Below, in pieces: positions 35,178 to 48,500 of a stretch of 64,000 nt of DNA. A model generated the notes under the pieces. That model was given only the letters and a program-made list of their open reading frames with translations. It did not search any database and was not told the origin of the DNA. Each line of letters begins with the position of its first letter. Position 1 is the stretch's first letter. Origin of the DNA: Euwallacea fornicatus (lineage: Eukaryota; Arthropoda; Insecta; Coleoptera; Curculionidae); NCBI RefSeq assembly GCF_040115645.1, contig NW_027096069.1, forward strand, positions 186,001 to 250,000. The letters are read 5' to 3'. Made by a program: the position numbers and the translations under genes.

Positions 35178-38100
35178 GTCACACAAGTTGTGTGTTTGAG
35201 CACATAAAGTATTATTTTTCATGGAAATTCAACAAGATGCAATCATGATGTGTTGTATTATCTTTAAAATCTCGTCGAGCTGATTAATTTGACACTTTGT
35301 TTAACAAATTTGGTCCTCATTTGCCGAAGTTATCGAGCTTCAAAATTTGAAAAGTCACACAAGTTGTGTGTTTGAGCACATAAAGTACTATTTTTCTTGG
35401 AAATTCAACATGATGCAATCATGACGTTTCATGTCATTTTAAAGATCTCGTCGAGCCGATTAATTTGACACTTTGTTTAACAAATTTGGTCCTCATTTGC
35501 CGAAGTTATCGAGGTTCAAAATTTGAAAAGTCACACAAGTTGTGTGTTTGAGCACATAAAGTATTATTTTTCTTGAAATTCAACAAGATGCAATCATGAT
35601 GTGTTGTGTTATCTTCAAAACCTCGTCGAGCTTATTAATTTGACACTTTCTTTAAGGAATTTGGTACTCATTTTCCGAAGTTATCGAGCTTCAAAATTTG
35701 AAAAGTCACACAAGTTGTGTGTTTGAGCACATAAAGTACTATTTTTCTTGGAAATTCAACAAGATGCAATCATGATGAGTTGTGACATCTTCAAAATCCC
35801 GTCGAGCTGATTAATTTGACACTTTCTTTAAGGAATTTGGTACTCATTTGCCGAAGTTATCGAGCTTCAAAGTTTGAAAAGTCACACAAGTTGTGTGTTT
35901 GAGCACATAAAGTACTATTTTTCTTGGAAATTCAACAATATGTAATCATGATATGTTGTGAGATCTTCAAAATCTCGTCGAGCCGATTAATTTGACACTT
36001 TGTTTAACAAATTTGTTCCACATTTGCCGAAGTTATCGAGCTTCAAAATTTGAAAAGTCACAAAAGTTGTGTGTTTGAGCACATAAAGTACTATTTTTCT
36101 TGGAAATTCAACATGATGCAATCATGACGTTTCTTGTCATTTTAAAGATCTCGTCGAGCCGATTAATTTGACACTTTGTTTAACAAATTTGGTCCTCATT
36201 TGCCGAAGTTATCGAGCTTCAAAATTTGAAAAGTCACACAAGTTGTGTATTTGAGCACATAAAGTACTAATTTTCTTGGAAATTCAACAAGATGCAATCA
36301 TGATGTGTTTTGACATCTTCAAAATCCCGTCGAGCTGATTAATTTGACACTTTCTTTAAGGAATTTGGTACTCATTTGCCGAAGTTATCGAGCTTCAAAA
36401 TTTGAAAAGTCACACAAGTTGTGTGTTTGAGCACATAAAGTACTAATTTTCTTGGAAATTCAACAAGATGCAATCATGATGTGTTGTGTCATCTTTATAA
36501 TCTCGTCGAGCTGATTAATTTGACACTTTGTTTAACAAATTTGGTCCTCATTTGCCGAAGTTATCGAGCTTCAAAGTTTGAAAAGTCACACAAGTTGTGT
36601 GTTTGAGCACATAAAGTACTATTTTTCTTGGAAATTCAACAATATGTAATCATGATGTGTTGTGAGATCTTCAAAATCTCGTCGAGCTGATTAATTTGAC
36701 ACTTTGTTTAACAAATTTGGTCTTCATTTGCCGAAGTTATCGAGCTTCAAAATTTGAAAAGTCACAAAAGTTGTGTGTTGGAGCACATAAAGTACTATTT
36801 TTCTTGGAAATTCAACAAGATGCAATCATGATGAGTTGTGACATCTTCAAAATCTCGTCGAGCTGATTAATTTGACACTTTGTTTAAGAAATTTGTTCCA
36901 CATTTGCCGAAGTTATCGAGCTTCAAAGTTTGAAAAGTCACACAAGTTGTGTGTTTGAGCACATAAAGTACTATTTTTCTTGGAAATTCAACAAGATGCA
37001 ATCATGATGTGTTGTGTTATCTTCAAAATCCCGTCGAGCTGATTAATTTGACACTTTCTTTAAGGAATTTGGTACTCATTTGCCGAAGTTATCGAGGTTC
37101 AAAATTTGAAAAGTCACAAAATATGTGTGTTTGAGCACATAAAGTACTAATTTTCTTGGAAATTCAACAAGATGCAATCATGATGAGTTGTGACATCTTC
37201 AAAATCCCGTCGAGCTGATTAATTTGACACTTTCTTTAAGGAATTTGGTACTCATTTGCCGAAGATATCGAGCATCAAAATTTGAAAAGTCTCAAAAGTT
37301 GTGTGTTTGAGCACATAAAGTACTATTTTTCTTGGAAATTCAACAAGGTGCAATCATGATGTGTTGTGACATCTTCAAAACCTCGTCGAGATGATTAATT
37401 TGACACTTTGTTTAACAAATTTGGTACTCATTTGCCGAAGTTATCGAGCATCAAAATTTGAAAAGTCACACAAGTTGTGTGTTTGAGCACATAAAGTACT
37501 ATTTTTCATGAAATTCAACAAGATGCAATCATGATGAGTTATGACATCTTCAAAATCTCGTCGAGCTGATTAATTTGACACTTTGTTTAAGAAATTTGTT
37601 CCACATTTGCCGAAGTTATCGAGCTTCAAAGTTTGAAAAGTCACACAAGTTGTGTGTTTGAGCACATAAAGTATAATTTTTCTTGAAATTCAACAAGATG
37701 CAATCATGATGAGTTGTGACATCTTCAAAATCCCGTCGAGCTGATTAATTTGACACTTTCTTTAAGGAATTTGGTACTCATTTGCCAAAGTTATCGAGCA
37801 TCAAAATTTGAAAAGTCACACAAGTTGTGTGTTTGAGCACATAAAGTATTATTTTTCTTGAAATTCAACAAGATGCAATCATGATGTGTTGTGTTATCTT
37901 CAAAACCTCGTCGAGCTTATTAATTTGACACTTTCTTTAAGGAATTTGGTACTCATTTGCCGAAGTTATCGAGCTTCAAAATTTGAAAAGTCACACAAGT
38001 TGTGTGTTTGAGCACATAAAGTACTATTTTTCTTGGAAATTCAACAAGATGCAATCATGATGAGTTGTGACATCTTCAAAATCCCGTCGAGCTGATTAAT

Positions 38101-38694
38101 TTGACACTTTCTTTAAGGAATTTGGTACTCATTTGCCGAAGTTATCGAGCATCAAAATTTGAAAAGTCTCAAAAGTTGTGTGTTTGAGCACATAAAGTAT
38201 TATTTTTCTAGGAAATTCAACATGATGCAATCATGATGTGTTGTGTTATCTTCAAAACCTCGTCGAGCTTATTAATTTGACACTTTCTTTAAGGAATTTG
38301 GTACTCATTTGCCGAAGTTATCGAGCTTCAAAATTTGAAAAGTCACACAAGTTGTGTGTTTGAGCACATAAAGTACTATTTTTCTTGGAAATTCAACAAG
38401 ATGCAATCATGATGAGTTGTGACATCTTCAAAATCTCGTCGAGCCGATTAATTTGACACTTTGTTTAAGAAATTTGTTCCACATTTGCCGAAGTTATCGA
38501 GCTTCAAAATTTGAAAAGTCACACAAGTTGTGTGTTTGAGCACATAAAGTATTATTTTTCTTGGAAATTCAACAAGATGCAATCATGATGAGTTGTGACA
38601 TCTTCAAAATCCCGTCGAGCTGATTAATGTGACACTTTCTTTAAGGAATTTGGTACTCATTTGCCGAAGTTATCGAGCATCAAAATTTTGGAAA
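35178..38694 (+). repeat. 20-mer HOR, copy 1 (3517 bp)
   Basis: The order is K, C, V, D, T, C, P, I, T', D', a V/D hybrid (GTGTTATC with CCCG), E-type D, N, O', D, V, D, MV, D', M or D-type monomers up to the next K. Markers include CATTTTCCG after V, CGTTTCTTGTC in C and TTTTTCATGAAATTC in O'. The next K lies at 38695, exactly 3517 bp on (20 monomers, three bases short of 20 x 176). Private bases here include GAAGATATCG near 37262. Confidence 0.83.
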
Positions 38695-41682
38695 GTCACA
38701 CAAGTTGTGTGTTTGGGCACATAAAGTATTATTTTTCTTGGAAATTCAACAAGATGCAATCATGATGTGTTGTATCATCTTTAAAATCTCGTCGAGCTGA
38801 TTAATTTGACACTTTGTTTAACAAATTTGGTCCTCATTTGCCGAAGTTATCGAGCTTCAAAATTTGAAAAGTCACACAAGTTGTGTGTTTGAGCACATAA
38901 AGTACTATTTTTCTTGGAAATTCAACATGATGCAATCATGACGTTTCATGTCATTTTAAAGATCTCGTCGAGCCGATTAATTTGACACTTTGTTTAACAA
39001 ATTTGGTCCTCATTTGCCGAAGTTATCGAGGTTCAAAATTTGAAAAGTCACACAAGTTGTGTGTTTGAGCACATAAAGTATTATTTTTCTTGAAATTCAA
39101 CAAGATGCAATCATGATGTGTTGTGTTATCTTCAAAACCTCGTCGAGCTTATTAATTTGACACTTTCTTTAAGGAATTTGGTACTCATTTTCCGAAGTTA
39201 TCGAGCTTCAAAATTTGAAAAGTCACACAAGTTGTGTGTTTGAGCACATAAAGTACTATTTTTCTTGGAAATTCAACAAGATGCAATCATGATGAGTTGT
39301 GACATCTTCAAAATCCCGTCGAGCTGATTAATTTGACACTTTCTTTAAGGAATTTGGTACTCATTTGCCGAAGTTATCGAGCTTCAAAGTATGAAAAGTC
39401 ACACAAGTTGTGTGTTTGAGCACATAAAGTACTATTTTTCTTGGAAATTCAACAATATGTAATCATGATATGTTGTGAGATCTTCAAAATCTCGTCGAGC
39501 CGATTAATTTGACACTTTGTTTAACAAATTTGTTCCACATTTGCCGAAGTTATCGAGCTTCAAAATTTGAAAAGTCACAAAAGTTGTGTGTTTGAGCACA
39601 TAAAGTACTATTTTTCTTGGAAATTCAACATGATGCAATCATGACGTTTCTTGTCATTTTAAAGATCTCGTCGAGCCGATTAATTTGACACTTTGTTTAA
39701 CAAATTTGGTCCTCATTTGCCGAAGTTATCGAGCTTCAAAATTTGAAAAGTCACACAAGTTGTGTATTTGAGCACATAAAGTACTAATTTTCTTGGAAAT
39801 TCAACAAGATGCAATCATGATGTGTTTTGACATCTTCAAAATCCCGTCGAGCTGATTAATTTGACACTTTCTTTAAGGAATTTGGTTCTCATTTGCCGAA
39901 GTTATCGAGCTTCAAAATTTGAAAAGTCACACAAGTTGTGTGTTTGAGCACATAAAGTACTAATTTTCTTGGAAATTCAACAAGATGCAATCATGATGTG
40001 TTGTGTCATCTTTATAATCTCGTCGAGCTGATTAATTTGACACTTTGTTTAACAAATTTGGTCCTCATTTGCCGAAGTTATCGAGCTTCAAAGTTTGAAA
40101 AGTCACACAAGTTGTGTGTTTGAGCACATAAAGTACTATTTTTCTTGGAAATTCAACAATATGTAATCATGATGTGTTGTGAGATCTTCAAAATCTCGTC
40201 GAGCTGATTAATTTGACACTTTGTTTAACAAATTTGGTCTTCATTTGCCGAAGTTATCGAGCTTCAAAATTTGAAAAGTCACAAAAGTTGTGTGTTGGAG
40301 CACATAAAGTACTATTTTTCTTGGAAATTCAACAAGATGCAATCATGATGAGTTGTGACATCTTCAAAATCTCGTCGAGCTGATTAATTTGACACTTTGT
40401 TTAAGAAATTTGTTCCACATTTGCCGAAGTTATCGAGCTTCAAAGTTTGAAAAGTCACACAAGTTGTGTGTTTGAGCACATAAAGTACTATTTTTCTTGG
40501 AAATTCAACAAGATGCAATCATGATGTGTTGTGTTATCTTCAAAATCCCGTCGAGCTGATTAATTTGACACTTTCTTTAAGGAATTTGGTACTCATTTGC
40601 CGAAGTTATCGAGGTTCAAAATTTGAAAAGTCACAAAATATGTGTGTTTGAGCACATAAAGTACTAATTTTCTTGGAAATTCAACAAGATGCAATCATGA
40701 TGAGTTGTGACATCTTCAAAATCCCGTCGAGCTGATTAATTTGACACTTTCTTTAAGGAATTTGGTACTCATTTGCCGAAGTTATCGAGCATCAAAATTT
40801 GAAAAGTCTCAAAAGTTGTGTGTTTGAGCACATAAAGTACTATTTTTCTTGGAAATTCAACAAGGTGCAATCATGATGTGTTGTGACATCTTCAAAACCT
40901 CGTCGAGATGATTAATTTGACACTTTGTTTAACAAATTTGGTACTCATTTGCCGAAGTTATCGAGCATCAAAATTTGAAAAGTCACACAAGTTGTGTGTT
41001 TGAGCACATAAAGTACTATTTTTCATGAAATTCAACAAGATGCAATCATGATGAGTTATGACATCTTCAAAATCTCGTCGAGCTGATTAATTTGACACTT
41101 TGTTTAAGAAATTTGTTCCACATTTGCCGAAGTTATCGAGCTTCAAAGTTTGAAAAGTCACACAAGTTGTGTGTTTGAGCACATAAAGTATTATTTTTCT
41201 TGAAATTCAACAAGATGCAATCATGATGAGTTGTGACATCTTCAAAATCCCGTCGAGCTGATTAATTTGACACTTTCTTTAAGGAATTTGGTACTCATTT
41301 GCCAAAGTTATCGAGCATCAAAATTTGAAAAGTCACACAAGTTGTGTGTTTGAGCACATAAAGTATTATTTTTCTTGAAATTCAACAAGATGCAATCATG
41401 ATGTGTTGTGTTATCTTCAAAACCTCGTCGAGCTTATTAATTTGACACTTTCTCTAAGGAATTTGGTACTCATTTGCCGAAGTTATCGAGCTTCAAAATT
41501 TGAAAAGTCACACAAGTTGTGTGTTTGAGCACATAAAGTACTATTTTTCTTGGAAATTCAACAAGATGCAATCATGATGAGTTGTGACATCTTCAAAATC
41601 CCGTCGAGCTGATTAATTTGACACTTTCTTTAAGGAATTTGGTACTCATTTGCCGAAGTTATCGAGCATCAAAATTTGAAAA
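38695..41682 (+). repeat. 20-mer HOR, copy 2, truncated (2988 bp, 17 monomers)
   Basis: It follows copy 1 monomer by monomer at an offset of 3517 bp up to 41682. There copy 1 has MV (38166) and copy 2 has a 175-bp GAGATC monomer (41683), so the last three monomers were lost or replaced. Private differences are few: GTGTTTGGGCAC at about 38713, TTCAAAGTATG near 39390, GGTTCTC near 39886 and CTCTAAGG near 41453. Near-identity over 3 kb indicates a recent duplication. Confidence 0.82.
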
Positions 41683-44495
41683 GTCACACAAGTTGTGTGT
41701 TTGAGCACATAAAGTATTATTTTTCTTGAAATTCAACAAGATGCAATCATGATGAGTTGTGAGATCTTCAAAATCTCGTCGAGCTGATTAATTTGACACT
41801 TTCTTTAAGGAATTTGGTACTCATTTGCCGAAGTTATCGAGGTTCAAAATTTGAAAAGTCACAAAATATGTGTGTTTGAGCACATAAAGTACTAATTTTC
41901 TTGGAAATTCAACAAGATGCAATCATGATGAGTTGTGACATCTTCAAAATCCCGTCGAGCTGATTAATTTGACACTTTCTTTAAGGAATTTGGTACTCAT
42001 TTGCCGAAGTTATCGAGCATCAAAATTTGAAAAGTCTCAAAAGTTGTGTGTTTGAGCACATAAAGTACTATTTTTCTTGGAAATTCAACAAGATGCAATC
42101 ATGATGAGTTGTGAGATCTTCAAAATCCCGTCGAGCTGATTAATTTGACACTTTCTTTAAGGAATTTGGTACTCATTTGCCGAAGTTATCGAGGTTCAAA
42201 ATTTGAAAAGTCACAAAATATGTGTGTTTGAGCACATAAAGTACTAATTTTCTTGGAAATTCAACAAGATGCAATCATGATGAGTTGTGACATCTTCAAA
42301 ATCCCGTCGAGCTGATTAATTTGACACTTTCTTTAAGGAATTTGGTACTCATTTGCCGAAGTTATCGAGCATCAAAATTTGAAAAGTCTCAAAAGTTGTG
42401 TGTTTGAGCACATAAAGTACTATTTTTCTTGGAAATTCAACAAGGTGCAATCATGATGTGTTGTGACATCTTCAAAACCTCGTCGAGATGATTAATTTGA
42501 CACTTTGTTTAACAAATTTGGTACTCATTTGCCGAAGTTATCGAGCATCAAAATTTGAAAAGTCACACAAGTTGTGTGTTTGAGCACATAAAGTATTATT
42601 TTTCTTGAAATTCAACAAGATGCAATCATGATGTGTTGTGTTATCTTCAAAACCTCGTCGAGCTTATTAATTTGACACTTTCTTTAAGGAATTTGGTACT
42701 CATTTGCCGAAGTTATCGAGCTTCAAAATTTGAAAAGTCACACAAGTTGTGTGTTTGAGCACATAAAGTACTATTTTTCTTGGAAATTCAACAAGATGCA
42801 ATCATGATGAGTTGTGACATCTTCAAAATCCCGTCGAGCTGATTAATTTGACACTTTCTTTAAGGAATTTGGTACTCATTTGCCGAAGTTATCGAGCATC
42901 AAAATTTGAAAAGTCTCATAAGTTGTGTGTTTGAGCACATAAAGTACTATTTTTCTTGGAAATTCAACAAGGTGCAATCATGATGTGTTGTGACATCTTC
43001 AAAACCTCGTCGAGATGATTAATTTGACACTTTGTTTAACAAATTTGGTACTCATTTGCCGAAGTTATCGAGCATCAAAATTTGAAAAGTCACACAAGTT
43101 GTGTGTTTGAGCACATAAAGTATTATTTTTCTTGAAATTCAACAAGATGCAATCATGATGTGTTGTGTTATCTTCAAAACCTCGTCGAGCTTATTAATTT
43201 GACACTTTCTCTAAGGAATTTGGTACTCATTTGCCGAAGTTATCGAGCTTCAAAATTTGAAAAGTCACACAAGTTGTGTGTTTGAGCACATAAAGTACTA
43301 TTTTTCTTGGAAATTCAACAAGATGCAATCATGATGAGTTGTGAGATCTTCAAAATCTCGTCGAGCTGATTAATTTGACACTTTCTTTAAGGAATTTGGT
43401 ACTCATTTGCCGAAGTTATCGAGCATCAAAATTTGAAAAGTCACACAAGTTGTGTTTTTGAGCACATAAAGTATTATTTTTCTAGGAAATTCAACATGAT
43501 GCAATCATGATGTGTTGTGACATCTTCAAAATCTCGTCGAGCCGATTAATTTGACACTTTGTTTAAGAAATTTGTTCCACATTTGCCGAAGTTATCGAGC
43601 TTCAAAATTTGAAAAGTCACACAAGTTGTGTGTTTGAGCACATAAAGTACTATTTTTCTTGGAAATTCAACAAGATGCAATCATGATGAGTTATGACATC
43701 TTCAAAATCTCGTCGAGCTGATTAATTTGACACTTTGTTTAAGAAATTTGTTCCACATTTGCCGAAGTTATCGAGCTTCAAAGTTTGAAAAGTCACACAA
43801 GTTGTGTGTTTGAGCACATAAAGTATTATTTTTCTTGAAATTCAACAAGATGCAATCATGATGTGTTGTGTTATCTTCAAAACCTCGTCGAGCTTATTAA
43901 TTTGACACTTTCTTTAAGGAATTTGGTACTCATTTGCCGAAGTTATCGAGCTTCAAAATTTGAAAAGTCACACAAGTTGTGTGTTTGAGCACATAAAGTA
44001 CTATTTTTCTTGGAAATTCAACAAGATGCAATCATGATGAGTTGTGAGATCTTCAAAATCTCGTCGAGCTGATTAATTTGACACTTTCTTTAAGGAATTT
44101 GGTACTCATTTGCCGAAGTTATCGAGCATCAAAATTTGAAAAGTCACACAAGTTGTGTGTTTGAGCACATAAAGTATTATTTTTCTAGGAAATTCAACAT
44201 GATGCAATCATGATGTGTTGTGACATCTTCAAAATCTCGTCGAGCCGATTAATTTGACACTTTGTTTAAGAAATTTGTTCCACATTTGCCGAAGTTATCG
44301 AGCTTCAAAATTTGAAAAGTCACAAAAGTTGTGTGTTTGAGCACATAAAGTACTATTTTTCTTGGAAATTCAACATGATGCAATCATGATGAGTTGTGAC
44401 ATCTTCAAAATCCCGTCGAGCTGATTAATGTGACACTTTCTTTAAGGAATTTGGTACTCATTTGCCGAAGTTATCGAGCATCAAAATTTTGGAAA
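41683..44495 (+). repeat. Mixed short modules (3-mer and 4-mer)
   Basis: Order by eye: gD-type, E-type D, gD, E-type D, N, V, D, N, V, gD, M, O', V, gD, M, D. N-V-D at 42386 and N-V-gD at 42913 form a 527-bp trimer. gD-M-O'-V at 43264 and gD-M at 43967 form a 703-bp tetramer and a half. The V near 43089 shares CTCTAAGG with the V near 41332. These are fragments of the 9-mer and 20-mer reshuffled just upstream of the 25-mer tract. Confidence 0.65.
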
Positions 44496-45549
44496 GTCAC
44501 ACAAGTTGTGTGTTTGAGCACATAAAGTATTATTTTTCTTGGAAATTCAACAAGATGCAATCATGATGTGTTGTATCATCTTTAAAATCTCGTCGAGCTG
44601 ATTAATTTGACACTTTGTTTAACAAATTTGGTCCTCATTTGCCGAAGTTATCGAGCTTCAAAATTTGAAAAGTCACACAAGTTGTGTGTTTGAGCACATA
44701 AAGTACTATTTTTCTTGGAAATTCAACATGATGCAATCATGACGTTTCATGTCATTTTAAAGATCTCGTCGAGCCGATTAATTTGACACTTTGTTTAACA
44801 AATTTGGTCCTCATTTGCCGAAGTTATCGAGGTTCAAAATTTGAAAAGTCACACAAGTTGTGTGTTTGAGCACATAAAGTATTATTTTTCTTGAAATTCA
44901 ACAAGATGCAATCATGATGTGTTGTGTTATCTTCAAAACCTCGTCGAGCTTATTAATTTGACACTTTCTTTAAGGAATTTGGTACTCATTTTCCGAAGTT
45001 ATCGAGCTTCAAAATTTGAAAAGTCACACAAGTTGTGTGTTTGAGCACATAAAGTACTATTTTTCTTGGAAATTCAACAAGATGCAATCATGATGTGTTG
45101 TATCATCTTTAAAATCTCGTCGAGCTGATTAATTTGACACTTTGTTTAACAAATTTGGTCCTCATTTGCCGAAGTTATCGAGCTTCAAAATTTGAAAAGT
45201 CACACAAGTTGTGTGTTTGAGCACATAAAGTACTATTTTTCTTGGAAATTCAACATGATGCAATCATGACGTTTCATGTCATTTTAAAGATCTCGTCGAG
45301 CCGATTAATTTGACACTTTGTTTAACAAATTTGGTCCTCATTTGCCGAAGTTATCGAGGTTCAAAATTTGAAAAGTCACACAAGTTGTGTGTTTGAGCAC
45401 ATAAAGTATTATTTTTCTTGAAATTCAACAAGATGCAATCATGATGTGTTGTGTTATCTTCAAAACCTCGTCGAGCTTATTAATTTGACACTTTCTTTAA
45501 GGAATTTGGTACTCATTTTCCGAAGTTATCGAGCTTCAAAATTTGAAAA
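44496..45549 (+). repeat. Tandem trimer K-C-V, 2 copies of 527 bp
   Basis: K, C, V at 44496, 44672 and 44848 are repeated at 45023, 45199 and 45375. The second K is a hybrid: its head (TACTATTTTTCTTGG, no preceding TTTTGG) is that of the D which normally follows V, and its middle and tail (GTATCATCTTTAAAA, GGTCCTC) are K. The joint lies in the shared AAGATGCAATCATGATG. This trimer stands at the left edge of the 25-mer tract. Confidence 0.82.
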
Positions 45550-48500
45550 GTCACACAAGTTGTGTGTTTGAGCACATAAAGTACTATTTTTCTTGGAAAT
45601 TCAACAATATGTAATCATGATATGTTGTGAGATCTTCAAAATCCCGTCGAGCTGATTAATTTGACACTTTGTTTAACAAATTTGTTCCACATTTGCCGAA
45701 GTTATCGAGGTTCAAAATTTGAAAAGTCACAAAATATGTGTGTTTGAGCACATAAAGTACTATTTTTCTTGGAAATTCAACATGATGCAATCATGACGTT
45801 TCTTGTCATTTTAAAGATCTCGTCGAGCCGATTAATTTGACACTTTGTTTAACAAATTTGGTCCTCATTTGCCGAAGTTATCGAGCTTCAAAATTTGAAA
45901 AGTCACACAAGTTGTGTATTTGAGCACATAAAGTACTAATTTTCTTGGAAATTCAACAAGATGCAATCATGATGTGTTTTGACATCTTCAAAATCCCGTC
46001 GAGCTGATTAATTTGACACTTTCTTTAAGGAATTTGGTACTCATTTGCCGAAGTTATCGAGCTTCAAAATTTGAAAAGTCACACAAGTTGTGTGTTTGAG
46101 CACATAAAGTACTAATTTTCTTGGAAATTCAACAAGATGCAATCATGATGTGTTGTGTCATCTTTATAATCTCGTCGAGCTGATTAATTTGACACTTTGT
46201 TTAACAAATTTGGTCCTCATTTGCCGAAGTTATCGAGCTTCAAAGTTTGAAAAGTCACACAAGTTGTGTGTTTGAGCACATAAAGTACTATTTTTCTTGG
46301 AAATTCAACAATATGTAATCATGATGTGTTGTGAGATCTTCAAAATCTCGTCGAGCTGATTAATTTGACACTTTGTTTAACAAATTTGGTCTTCATTTGC
46401 CGAAGTTATCGAGCTTCAAAATTTGAAAAGTCACAAAAGTTGTGTGTTTGAGCACATAAAGTACTATTTTTCTTGGAAATTCAACATGATGCAATCATGA
46501 CGTTTCATGTCATTTTAAAGATCTCGTCGAGCCGATTAATTTGACACTTTGTTTAACAAATTTGGTCCTCATTTGCCGAAGTTATCGAGGTTCCAAATTT
46601 GAAAAGTCACAAAATATGTGTGTTTGAGCACATAAAGTACTAATTTTCTTGGAAATTCAACAAGATGCAATCATGATGAGTTGTGCTATCTTCAAAATCC
46701 CGTCGAGCTGATTAATTTGACACTTTCTTTAAGGAATTTGGTACTCATTTGCCGAAGTTATCGAGCATCAAAATTTGAAAAGTCACACAAGTTGTGTGTT
46801 TGAGCACATAAAGTAATATTTTTCTTGGAAATTCAACAAGATGCAATCATGATGAGTTGTGACATCTTCAAAATCCCGTCGAGCTGATTAATTTGACACT
46901 TTCTTTAAGGAATTTGGTACTCATTTGCCGAAGTTATCGAGCATCAAAATTTGAAAAGTCACACAAGTTGTGTGTTTGAGCACATAAAGTACTATTTTTC
47001 TTGGAAATTCAACATGATGCAATCATGACGTTTCATGTCATTTTAAAGATCTCGTCGAGCCGATTAATTTGACACTTTGTTTAACAAATTTGGTCCTCAT
47101 TTGCCGAAGTTATCGAGCTTCAAAATTTGAAAAGTCACACAAGTTGTGTATTTGAGCACATAAAGTACTAATTTTCTTGGAAATTCAACAAGATGCAATC
47201 ATGATGTGTTGTGACATCTTCAAAATCTCGTCGAGCCGATTAATTTGACACTTTGTTTAACAAATTTGGTCCTCATTTGCCGAAGTTATCGAGCTTCAAA
47301 ATTTGAAAAGTCACACAAGTTGTGTGTTTGAGCACATAAAGTACTATTTTTCTTGGAAATTCAACATGATGCAATCATGACGTTTCATGTCATTTTAAAG
47401 ATCTCGTCGAGCCGATTAATTTGACACTTTGTTTAACAAATTTGGTCCTCATTTGCCGAAGTTATCGAGGTTCAAAATTTGAAAAGTCACACAAGTTGTG
47501 TGTTTGAGCACATAAAGTATTATTTTTCTTGAAATTCAACAAGATGCAATCATGATGTGTTGTGTTATCTTCAAAACCTCGTCGAGCTTATTAATTTGAC
47601 ACTTTCTTTAAGGAATTTGGTACTCATTTGCCGAAGTTATCGAGCTTCAAAATTTGAAAAGTCACACAAGTTGTGTGTTTGAGCACATAAAGTACTATTT
47701 TTCTTGGAAATTCAACAAGATGCAATCATGATGAGTTGTGACATCTTCAAAATCCCGTCGAGCCGATTAATTTGACACTTTCTTTAAGGAATTTGGTACT
47801 CATTTGCCAAAGTTATCGAGCATCAAAATTTGAAAAGTCACACAAGTTGTGTGTTTGAGCACATAAAGTACTATTTTTCTTGGAAATTCAACAAGATGCA
47901 ATCATGATGAGTTTTGTCATCTTCAAAATCTCGTCGAGCTGATTAATTTGACACTTTGTTTAAGAAATTTGTTCCACATTTGCCGAAGTTATCGAGCTTC
48001 AAAGTTTGAAAAGTCACACAAGTTGTGTGTTGGAGCACATAAAGTACTATTTTTCTTGGAAATTCAACAAGATGCAATCATGATGAGTTGTGACATCTTC
48101 AAAATCTCGTCGAGCTGATTAATTTGACACTTTGTTTAAGAAATTTGTTCCACATTTGCCGAAGTTATCGAGCTTCAAAGTTTGAAAAGTCACACAAGTT
48201 GTGTGTTTGAGCACATAAAGTATTATTTTTCTTGAAATTCAACAAGATGCAATCATGATGAGTTGTGACATCTTCAAAATCCCGTCGAGCTGATTAATTT
48301 GACACTTTCTTTAAGGAATTTGGTACTCATTTGCCAAAGTTATCGAGCATCAAAATTTGAAAAGTCACACAAGTTGTGTGTTTGAGCACATAAAGTATTA
48401 TTTTTCTTGAAATTCAACAAGATGCAATCATGATGTGTTGTGTTATCTTCAAAACCTCGTCGAGCTTATTAATTTGACACTTTCTTTAAGGAATTTGGTA

